Both the position numbers and the translations under genes were made by a program. A stretch of 12,567 bases of DNA from Candolleomyces eurysporus (taxonomy: Eukaryota > Basidiomycota > Agaricomycetes > Agaricales > Psathyrellaceae), in contig JANBPK010001746.1 of the NCBI GenBank assembly GCA_027579435.1, forward strand, positions 1 through 12,567, written 5' to 3'. The notes under the pieces are model-generated. The model worked only from the letters and a program-made list of their open reading frames with translations, ran no database searches and had not been told where the DNA came from. This document shows, piece by piece, positions 1-9,656 of the stretch (its first letter is position 1; every line of letters begins with the position of its first letter).

Positions 1-2305
1 GCAATTTGCGATTCTTCCAAGGTGTCAACGTTTGAATACGTCAGTTTCGTTGAGTGGGCGACCGATCTATCCTCATGATGCCTGACATGCAGAGTGCTGC
101 TTTTGTTCTCCTGGAGGTCCCGATTGCTTATAACCCTCCAACTAACGACTTCAATCATCTAAAAGACCTTGAGCTTTTCGCTGAGCGAGCTCAAAAAACC
201 CAAAAACAAGGACGACCTCGAGCCTCCCCTCGCGCCTCACAAGTACTAGACGCAGAAGCATGTCGGATCAAGTTCTATACCATGGAATACCAACAGAACC
301 TGAATTAGGAGAAGAGGCAACCGAGGCTCTCCGGCAGAGCTCTCATACACAAACTCAGTCGTCAGGGGGTCTAGATTTACTTGAATCCTTTCCAACATCG
401 ACATACTTAAAACCGCTCCCACCACTTGCCAATTCGGACCTTGGCTTCACCCCAGACACCCTTGTTCCCGAGCTCCCAAGGGTCAGCCCCAGCTGGAATC
501 ATTCCAGGCGTCAGCTTCACCAGGGTTCAGAGACTGTGCCACGCATTGACGCCATACCTACCCACCACGAATCTCCCGCTCCTGACTGGACATCAGGTTC
601 GTTTCATCTCGGTGTGAGTGACTTGGGGTGACAACGTTGATTTATTGAATCTTAGAAGAGTTTAGGGCGTACAGCCCATATTCTCGTCAAAACACGGCTG
701 GAGAAAGCCGAAGCGATCCTGAAAGCTCTAGTGCTTGGTCAACGCCGGTGGTTTTTCTCTCAGTGCCGGACGCCCGTGTACCCATACCAGGAAATGATGG
801 TACACGAACGAGTACTGTTCAACTCCATCTCGCGGAGAATGGAGGATCCCTCAATCAAGCGCAACCGTTACACATAGCTGCAGGTCGGGGGTCTGATGAC
901 CCGTACTCCGGGGGTTCTCAATCACATCCTGATCCTTCCTATCATTCCCCGGGCATGCCTGTGCAAAAAGAAGAGCGACACCACCGCATGGCAGCCCGAA
1001 TCGCATGGTATCTCTATAGCGCAGTTTTCCTCATCGTTCAGATGGGCCTGCCGGTCTACTACTTCCATCGAGTGGCAGCCATCTTCGAAGATGCTGAACT
1101 CACTGTTGAACAGATGAAGAATCTGGTTTGCGAGGATCGATTTTCTATGCTGCATTCACAAAGCGAACGCTCACACCCGGCTTACCATCGTTTGACGAGA
1201 AACTGGGCTGACTTCATCGATTCGATTCTCCGGGAATGGAAAACACTAAATCTAGTATCTGTGCTCCTCCTTTCGTGAGTCACGAACGTTGAACCACACC
1301 GACTAATTGGCTGATGAATTGGTTCGCTGTATTAGTGCCATTGTAGCCACTCTCCAAATCGAAGCAGCGTTCTCAGATCCTGTAGTGCATTTCGCCGCTC
1401 TTTATTCCTTGGTTTGCGCTCTGTTAAGCCTCGTTTTTGGGTGCTTGTACATCCTGCGGTTTAACACAATGCGCGCGCCTCACAAGGTGGCAGAATGGGC
1501 ACAGGTACGCCATCATTTTATTGTTACACATCATCTCATAATTCTGTGTAGAAAACCCAGAACAAAGGGCTGTCACTCAGGTCTTTGATCTGGAATGTTT
1601 GGCTCATGCTGGCTTTACCCGCCATTTGGCTTATATGGTGAGCCTTATTTTTCTCTGACCCCTGGGTTTATTTCAACGCCTTCAAACCCCTTCCTGTGTC
1701 AGGTCTCTCCTTTTCTACATCACTTGCATTATGGTCTTAATCTGGAGCGTGAAGATCAGGGGCTCCCCTGCTGAATTCAACCGGCCGGTCGCATACGCTG
1801 CTCGTGTCGTGATTAGCCTGATCCTAACTGCTGGCTTCGCTTACCTTGTCATGGCGGTTCGCGAGTTCATCGAACTCAGCAAGGACTCTAAATTCAAGGA
1901 GTATTTCGACAAGTGGGTGGCTCGGAAATCTTCATCCTCATTGCACACCAACGGACCTGCGTCCAACTTGAACCTGGACCACGGCCGACAAGATATGACC
2001 ACAGTGTCGACTGGCATGCCCCAGTGCGGGCATGCACAAGAAGCATCTCCAAACGATCGTCCTCTTCCAGACACCCCAAATGCTAACGCTGTTGAGAACC
2101 CGTCTGAAGTAGCCAAACGACAAGATCTCACGGAAGAGGACCTTTCTCGAGAGTAGACGCGTCATGAACAGGATGTGCACGACAAACCACAGACAGATGG
2201 ACTCACCAAACATCAGGCCATGGACTCTCCCGCGCTTATGATTGACCTCTCGCTTCGCAATTGATTGGACACCTCACAATATCTTGTGTATTGCATACAT
2301 CGACG
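1..2305 (+). repeat. Tandem segmental duplication, unit A
   Basis: Similarity to the second unit is not limited to the gene. Upstream, the stretch near 100-160 (GCTTATAACCCTCCAACTAA) matches the stretch near 3074-3130 (GCTTATAGCCCTCTAACTGA). Downstream, similarity goes on past the stop to about 2298 (GTGTATTGCATAC). The unit probably starts before the window. Coding exons, intron positions and even intron edges are shared, so the copy was made at DNA level and not by retroposition. Borders are approximate. Confidence 0.7.
260..2156 (+). CDS. Multi-pass membrane protein of unknown family, copy A
   Basis: Reconstructed five-exon gene: 260-596, 656-1274, 1336-1504, 1552-1637, 1703-2156 (554 residues). 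Introns are 59, 61, 47 and 65 nt, with donors GTTCGT, GTGAGT, GTACGC and GTGAGC. The model is supported because the paralog at 3211-5180 has every intron at the same place and phase. The first ~225 residues are polar, rich in Ser/Pro/Gln, without a signal peptide. Hydrophobic segments lie near residues 228-249, 310-331, 338-359, 389-417 (long, perhaps two) and 434-456. The loop after the first segment carries EDAELTVEQMKNLVCED, strongly conserved in copy B. The tail after ~460 is soluble. The ATG at 260 matches the ATG of copy B (MSxQxxYHGIP in both). The TAG at 2154 looks premature, because the same frame continues for 35 codons with similarity to the copy B tail. I do not recognise the family; function and location are unknown. 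Confidence is high for the exons, low for any role. Confidence 0.82.
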
Positions 2306-2611
2306 TCGACCCTCCTACTGAGCAGATCAGAACTTACGACTACATTCGCAGCATACTGGCTCCCTCTTCACACCACGAGCGACATCCCGGGGGCGACCCA
2401 TCCGGACAGTTCTTGATAAAGATGGAGGAAGCCCTAATATCAGCTTTCGAACAGGATGACCATCTCAGGAAGATTCTGGAGCATACTGGTACTCGTTCAC
2501 TCTTCTATTTGAATCCCATGGATGCCATTTGGAACGGATGAAACTGGTTGCAACGGATATGGGTGCCGTCTGATGCGAATCATGCGGAAGCTGGAGGAAA
2601 CCTCAGCATAG
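2242..2611 (+). pseudogene. NADAR-domain gene relic (C-terminal half, frameshifted)
   Basis: The frame from about 2410 to 2535 reads MEEALISAFEQDDHLRKILE, then HTGTRSLFYLNPMDAIW. This resembles the second half of the NADAR domain (YbiA-like, formerly DUF1768), whose pattern is roughly MEEAL..KF.Q...L...LL.TG...L.E..P.D..WG.G. The frame stops at 2539. One base over, from 2537, it continues DETGCNGYGCRLMRIMRKLE to a stop at 2609-2611, fitting the family's final D.TG.N.LG.LLM.IR..L. So one frameshift splits the domain. The N-terminal half is absent from the upstream 200 bases, and the ATG at 2242 lies in sequence belonging to the 3' flank of copy A. NADAR proteins act on ADP-ribose-type substrates; this one is probably dead. 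The frameshift could also be an assembly error, but the missing half could not. Family assignment is from motif memory, not a search. Confidence 0.62.
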
Positions 2612-2984
2612 ATGTAGAGCTCCTGTTTGAATGGTGCCTTGCAATACGTACCATTTCAAAGTCCAAGCAATTTGTTAGACTTGAATCAGTCCCGCCGCTG
2701 AACAAGCTATAAATAAAAGCACGAATTGATCGGCGTTCCGACAGTCCGTGACGATGAACAAGGATTACTTTCACTGGTCTGCCTCGGGAGGCGAACACCG
2801 TCGAGGACAGATGTCGTCCCAATGATTCATTATCATGGTAACGGTGGGGTATAGTCCTCGAACTCCAAGTGGCCCTTCGACGAATTGGGGGTGCCTTGTA
2901 AGCAAACTGACCGTGACATTCCATCTCCCGATGCAGCCTAGTAGTATGCTCATTTGGGTTCAATCTGGACTACGATGACAGTTG
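2612..2984. other. Gene-free spacer between the duplicated units
   Basis: I find no supported gene here. Open frames on both strands lack recognisable motifs, and the longest one (minus strand, 2580-2963) runs opposite the NADAR relic and looks like chance. It may be further remnant of the sequence that separated the two units. Confidence 0.5.
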
Positions 2985-3147
2985 GGAGCGCAATTTGGTC
3001 CCCTTGTTGCGGGCGGCAATCTGCCATATGCCAATGGTGCGAAAGCTTGCTCACTGTCATTGCCGTTGGTTTCGTTCCCCTGGATTCCTGATGGCTTATA
3101 GCCCTCTAACTGAAAATGTTGATCTCAATCCGGCCTTGGGCTTATAG

Positions 3148-3200
3148 GTGAGTCCTGCATCGAAACCCCCCCCATTAACGCTAATCACCCTCACGATTAG
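3148..3200 (+). other. Probable leader intron of copy B
   Basis: A GTGAGT donor at 3148 and a GATTAG acceptor ending at 3200 frame a 53-nt segment containing GCTAATCACC, a plausible branch site (CTAAT). It sits just before the ATG at 3211. It is either a 5'-UTR intron or joins a short coding exon (ATG at 3116) in frame. The equivalent place in copy A keeps the acceptor (TACTAG ending near 250) but reads CTGAGC where the donor should be. Confidence 0.5.
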
Positions 3201-3210
3201 ACCCAGTGGC

Positions 3211-5180
3211 ATGTCTATTCAAGCTACATACCATGGGATACCACCAACGCCTGAAGGAGCGGAAGAGGCTGCTGAGGCTTCCCGGCAGAGCCCTCACTCA
3301 CAAACTCAGCCATCAGGGAACTTACTACTCTCTTCGACATCCTCGAGCTTGGGAGACCTTGGTCTTCCGGTACTCAGAACCCGATCCTCGGACCTGACTG
3401 ACCACACCCCAGCTACTCTTGTTGGCGAGCTTCCATTGCCTAGTCCCAACTGGAATCACCACCAATATGTGCCTGGCCAGTGTGCATGCAATGCCATCAC
3501 ACCCATCTACCACGGCTCACCTACTCCTCACTGGACACTAGGTCGGTTTTAGTGTGGTGACATTGGAATAACAATAGTTGACGAGTGAAACCCAGATGAA
3601 TTCAGGGCGCATGGCCCATACGGTCACCAAAGTCCACGGCGGCGTTGGACAGTAGGAGAGAGCGCAGGCAACCCGGAAATTTCTGGTGCTTGGTCTACAC
3701 CAGTGATTCTCTTCTCAGTACCGCATACCCCTCCGACCGCACCAGGAAATGGAGAACCCCTCAATCAAGCGCAACAACCGGCCACAACCTCAAGTCAGAG
3801 AACTGACGAACCTTATTGCGGGAGGGACACGCCTGCACCAACGGAAGAGGAAGATCACGTTCAAATAACTTGGTATCTGTACAGTGCAATTTTCCTCGCA
3901 TTCCAGATGGGGTTGCCTGTCTATTATTTTCATCGAGTGGCGGCTATATTTGAAGACACTGACTTCACCATCGATCAGATGAAGCATCTGGTCTGTGAGG
4001 ATCGATTATCCATGTTGCTTCCACAGAGCGCGCACTCAAGCTGGCTAAGCGCGCGCTCATACCCAGCTTACAATCGGTTGACGAAAAANCTGGGAGGACT
4101 TCATCGACTCTATACTGCGAGAATGGAAGACCCTGAACCTAGTATCTGTACTTCTTCTTACGTGAGTCACGAACTTTAAACTACTAGAGCTGAGTGACTG
4201 ACATTCCGTACTGGCCGTCTCAGAGCCATCGTGGCCACTCTTCAAATTACAGAAGCTTTTTCAGACCCTGCGGTTCATTTTGTCGCGCTCTATTCCTTGG
4301 TTTGCTCTCTTTTAAGCCTCATTTTTGGGTGCTTGTACATCCTGCGGTTTAATACAATGCGTGCACCCCACAAAGCGATACAATGGGCACAGGTACTCCG
4401 TCCTTCTCTTCCCCATGTTACGTATCATCTAAAAATCCTATGCGTCTGCACAGGAAACCCAGGCAAAGGGTCTGACGCTCAAGTCCCTGGTCTGGAATGC
4501 TTGGCTCATGCTAGCCTTGCCCGCAATCTGGCTCGTGTGGTCAGTCTTTTCTTACGAACAGCGACAAGATTTCTAAAGCTTCTTCCCTTATCAGGTCTCT
4601 CCTTTTCTACATCATCTGCATCATGATATTCGTCTGGCGCGTGAGGATCGAAAACTCACCTGGCCACTTTGACCAGGGAATCACGGCTGCCGCTCGAGTC
4701 GGTATTAGCCTGATCCTTGCTGCTGGCCTCGCCTACCTCGTCCTTGCAGTCCGAAAATTCGTCAAATTCAGCGAAAACCACAGCTTCAAGACGTATTTCA
4801 ACACGTGGATGACCCTGAAACAAAAATCAGCTTCTTCGTCCTGGGTTGTCATCGAGTCATCGGATCCAATACTTCCCAAGGCGCCTGCATGGCACCAGTA
4901 CCCACAGGACACAATGAAATCGTCGACCGGCGTGTCCCAGTCTGGCCATAGGCAGGGAGCGCCTCATCCTTCCCAATCCGATCCAAACGCCAACGGTGGT
5001 GGAAACCTGTCAAACAACGTCAGATGGGGAGCTCCCCAGTACCAGAGCCCTCCTCGAGCGCGGACGGGTCGTGAACAGTCAGATGGGCCCGCGCGAATAT
5101 CAGTGGCTCAGTCCATGGGCGCTTCAATACCTAGTATCGACCTTGAGCTTGACGAACTAAATCCATCGGACACCAGATAA
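3211..5180 (+). CDS. Multi-pass membrane protein of unknown family, copy B
   Basis: Paralog of copy A. Exons are 3211-3541, 3596-4161, 4224-4392, 4454-4539 and 4595-5180; introns are 54, 62, 61 and 55 nt. An N at 4089 appears to be an extra base: counting it breaks the frame, and removing one base from the A-run restores TKNWEDFIDSILREWKTLN, matching copy A (TRNWADFIDSILREWKTLN). The total is then an exact number of codons (578 residues). The first transmembrane segment is near residues 201-222 (WYLYSAIFLAFQMGLPVYYF), followed by four or five more, with a conserved exon 4 (WLMLALPAIWL). The C-terminal tail is longer than in copy A and ends SIDLELDELNPSDTR. A possible extra 5' exon begins at an ATG at 3116 and would add 15 residues through an intron at 3148-3200; the ATG at 3211 is preferred because copy A shares it. 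No recognised domain. It converges on the dehydrogenase gene with 247 bp between the two stops. Confidence 0.8.
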
Positions 5181-5250
5181 TTTCTTGTATCACATACTAC
5201 GGGCTCCATTCTACTAGCACGAAATCGCCCGATTACTTTTCCATTTATTT
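5136..5250 (+). repeat. 3'-end repeat, first copy (r1)
   Basis: This covers the last ~45 coding bases of copy B and its 3' flank. The order ATCGACCTTGAGCTTGA, GACACCAGATAATTTCTTGT, ATTCTACTAGC, CGATTACTTTTC, CCATTTATTT recurs in decayed form at 5271-5388. Part of it also recurs at 2239-2298 behind copy A. Confidence 0.6.
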
Positions 5251-5270
5251 ATGACTCAATGTTGCCCTCG

Positions 5271-5388
5271 CTGGACCTGAACATTGAGCTCGGACAATCT
5301 ACCAGACATCTGATAATTTTTGGTGTATTGCATACTTTCTCTATTCTACTGCTACAACTTTGCTCGATTATTTTGTATCTGTCCATTT
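5271..5388 (+). repeat. 3'-end repeat, decayed second copy (r2)
   Basis: Direct repeat of 5136-5250: CTGGACCTGAACATTGAGCT, GACATCTGATAATTTTTGGT, ATTCTACTGC, CGATTATTTTG, CCATTTC. Its frame still reads SLDLNIELGQSTR, echoing SIDLELDELNPSDTR at the end of copy B. GTGTATTGCATAC (5323-5335) is identical to 2286-2298 behind copy A and closer to that copy than to r1. The segment lies in the probable 3' UTR of the convergent dehydrogenase gene. Confidence 0.6.
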
Positions 5389-5427
5389 CTCAGACTGATT
5401 CCCCGAGGTCGAGATCCATGAATCAAA

Positions 5428-7622
<2,195 letters not shown>

Positions 7623-8424
7623 GGTGGTGGTGGTGGTACGATGGCAAGATAGAGTTAGGATACAGCCACCTGTCTAGGTATATATCGGGGCGGGATCCAA
7701 GAAGCTCTGACCATGCATGGTTCGGCTATGAGGAGCGGAAGGATCTCGAACCCCATCTTGGCTCGCCATATTTATCCATGATCAATAAATAGGTGTTAAA
7801 TAGGGGCGTCAGCACTGAGTTCCCCTTCAGGCTTGTAGACACCCTCTTTTTATCTTCATTAATGCGGTGGGTTCATCGCGTTTCAGAGGTAAGGAAGCTC
7901 TGTAGAATATGAGAGTATGCAGTTTTTGAGGCCCTCCGCGCTCATTTGCGTCCAGCTGCTGGTCACCTGTGAGCAAATCGGGATAAAAGGAAATGCTGGG
8001 GACCTCTATCGATCCACCAGAAGAACACCCTCTGCAGTGCACTGGGATGGTCATCAGCGTCGAAAATGTCTTGTGGGGTGCGGGAGCGGAGGATCTCTTG
8101 GAAAGGCAGAATCATTCCCGTCTCGCTTACTAGGGCTGCGCTGGACTGGAGCTAACAGTGTCGGACAGCGTTGGGACTCGGACTTGCATCGTGCCGGAGA
8201 CCGCGCAAGAAGAAAGGTCGGAAACAGGTACTAGTGCCCAGAACACCCAATCTCCACCTCGACGCTACTGACTTCGTTTGGTTGTTGGGTATATTATAAC
8301 TTCCTATTAATAAGTCCACCATTAACTACATATACTAGTAAAAAAAAATGAAAGCAGCATCTATTTATACAGAGCCCGATAGTCCGACAGTGCAATAATT
8401 TATCCCGTTGTCAATCCTCGGCAT
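7623..8424. other. Intergenic region: dehydrogenase promoter and BTB gene 3' flank
   Basis: About 800 bases between two minus-strand genes. The left part should hold the dehydrogenase promoter (TATA-like at 7679-7685, another AT-rich TATTTATTG on the minus strand near 7782-7790). The right part (8290-8400) is AT-rich with a run of A at 8340-8348, fitting the BTB 3' flank. Open frames of 50-105 codons on both strands at 7827-8234 show no recognisable domain. Confidence 0.5.
7679..7685 (-). promoter_or_regulatory. TATA-like element of the dehydrogenase gene
   Basis: ATATATA on the minus strand, about 57 bases before the ATG, in an otherwise mixed-composition stretch. The untranslated segment ends in a run of ACC triplets directly before the ATG (plus-strand GGT repeat, 7624-7638). 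Position alone supports this; the transcription start is unknown. Confidence 0.3.
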
Positions 8425-9294
8425 TCATATCGTCGATGGTAAGGAATCAATAGCCTCCTTCAAATCCGCAAGAATCTTCCATGACTCCAACACACTCCCC
8501 GGACACCTCGCACACCCGCTCTTCCTCGCCGCAGCATACAAAAAATCCATCCCGAAAACGACGTCCGTCGTTGGCCTAGCTTGAATTTCCTCCTTCGCCT
8601 TCTTCTCCCACTCGATCCACCACTTCGGCGGACCATTCGCCGTGAACACCGATCCGTTGCACTGCATGCACTTCACTGCTCCGTCCTCGCACGAGTCAAC
8701 TTTCCTGATGAATTCCAGCGCAGCCTCCGACCTCTTCTTATGCAACACCAACAGCTTATGATAATCATATGCGGCCATGCGCTTAAGCTCCTCCACCGCC
8801 ACCCCTTCCAAATCCAACAGATCCGTGCTTAGCGTATACCGCGACGCGATCTTGGCCTCCTCCACCAGGTCATGCTGGCACGCGATCGAGTACACCTTGA
8901 CAGGAGACGCCTGTAGGAATGTTGGCGAAAGCAAGAACGTCCGAAGGGTCGAAACGACTGCTTCAAATTCGTATTTAATTGCTGCCGCCAATACCTGGTT
9001 GAGGTCGTCCAGCGACGTGATGATGGGATCTGGAACAGGGTAGACGAAGCGTAGCAACGGCTCTAGGACTTCTCGGGTTTCCGACACCGGGATAATAGGA
9101 ATTTTTTGTGATTCGTCGGTGCTTGTTGAAGGGGCCTGCGGTAGGCTGAACATGTCCTGGAAGAAGGGGGATGCAATGGTGAGGATGCTCCTGTGGACTC
9201 GAAAGTGCGCTGGCGACTTTGGTTCGCTGGACAGCAGAACGACATCAGCATCTGGAGAGTCAAAGTCATAGCTCGCAGTGGGGGGACAAGACAT
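8425..9294 (-). CDS. BTB/POZ domain protein with two CxxC motifs
   Basis: Intronless, 289 residues. The N-terminal part fits a BTB fold: DADVVLLSSEP (15-25), then FRVHRSILTIASPFFQDMFS (31-50), the family's F.VH+.IL...S..F..MF signature, then VLEPLLRFVYP (76-86) and a helix pair to ~125. A helical region follows (130-200; YSIACQHDLVEEAKIASRYT), as in many Agaricomycete BTB proteins. Near the C-terminus CMQC (209-212) and CARC (261-264) could form one zinc site; that is inference. BTB domains mediate dimer formation and often recruit Cullin-3, but nothing here proves a ligase role: there is no BACK, Kelch or zinc-finger DNA-binding part that I can see. Such proteins form large variable families in mushrooms. 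It is flanked on both sides by minus-strand genes with separate upstream regions. Confidence 0.88.
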   Translation of the reverse strand: MSCPPTASYDFDSPDADVVLLSSEPKSPAHFRVHRSILTIASPFFQDMFSLPQAPSTSTDESQKIPIIPVSETREVLEPLLRFVYPVPDPIITSLDDLNQVLAAAIKYEFEAVVSTLRTFLLSPTFLQASPVKVYSIACQHDLVEEAKIASRYTLSTDLLDLEGVAVEELKRMAAYDYHKLLVLHKKRSEAALEFIRKVDSCEDGAVKCMQCNGSVFTANGPPKWWIEWEKKAKEEIQARPTTDVVFGMDFLYAAARKSGCARCPGSVLESWKILADLKEAIDSLPSTI

Positions 9295-9656
9295 GGTGAG
9301 GATGTACGCTAAGGTTGCGGTCAGGACGGAAGCAGAGCTTGTTGGGGGGGTGAAACAAGTCCATTGCTGGCTGACATCAATGTCTTATAAGGCTGGGCTG
9401 GTGTACACCGCAAGGATCGACTGTATATAATCAGGTGAGAAATGTAACACCCACTGATAAATACAACGCAGGCTCGGAACTGTTGCGAAACAGTATAGCA
9501 ATCCGTAAAGGGTAAGCGACAGCTGTCACCGTCGCCAGAGGCGGACGTTTTCATCGACGTCTGATTGGCAGCCACGTTAGGCAAGCGCAAAGCGCAAAGC
9601 AAAAGAGACTCAACAGCACTCATCCCTCCGTCCGCCCTTCGAACCTCCGCATGACG
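9295..9656. other. Intergenic region between cyclophilin and BTB genes
   Basis: About 360 bases holding the cyclophilin 3' flank and the BTB promoter. It contains the TATA and CCAAT elements on the minus strand, a G-run near 9343-9349 and a small tandem GCGCAAA repeat near 9587-9600. No gene is seen. Confidence 0.5.
9424..9430 (-). promoter_or_regulatory. TATA box of the BTB gene
   Basis: TTATATA on the minus strand, about 130 bases before the ATG. A CCAAT pentamer on the same strand lies at 9564-9568. Both are at usual places for a fungal promoter; no experiment-grade support. Confidence 0.35.

Larger units (their letters stand above)
2985..5250 (+). repeat. Tandem segmental duplication, unit B
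   Basis: Second unit of the direct duplication. It begins near GCAATTTGG (2990), echoing GCAATTTGCG at the start of the window, and contains the whole copy B gene. Identity by eye is highest in exons 2-5 and poor in introns and the N-terminal tail, so the duplication is not recent. About 700 bp of other sequence, including the NADAR relic, separates the units. Confidence 0.65.

Noticed and set aside
54..308. 84-codon open frame at the left end overlapping the start of copy A
   Set aside because: It is in a different frame from the conserved first exon and has no counterpart in front of copy B.
2580..2963. 127-codon minus-strand frame opposite the NADAR relic and spacer
   Set aside because: It is antisense to recognisable NADAR sequence and its own composition shows no motif.
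8020..8200. Minus-strand open frame reading LVSETGMILPFQEILRSRT and onward, looking protein-like between the dehydrogenase and the BTB gene
   Set aside because: It runs between stops over only ~62 codons, its small resemblance to the BTB protein (VSET) is too short to trust, and no convincing splice partners restore a longer protein.
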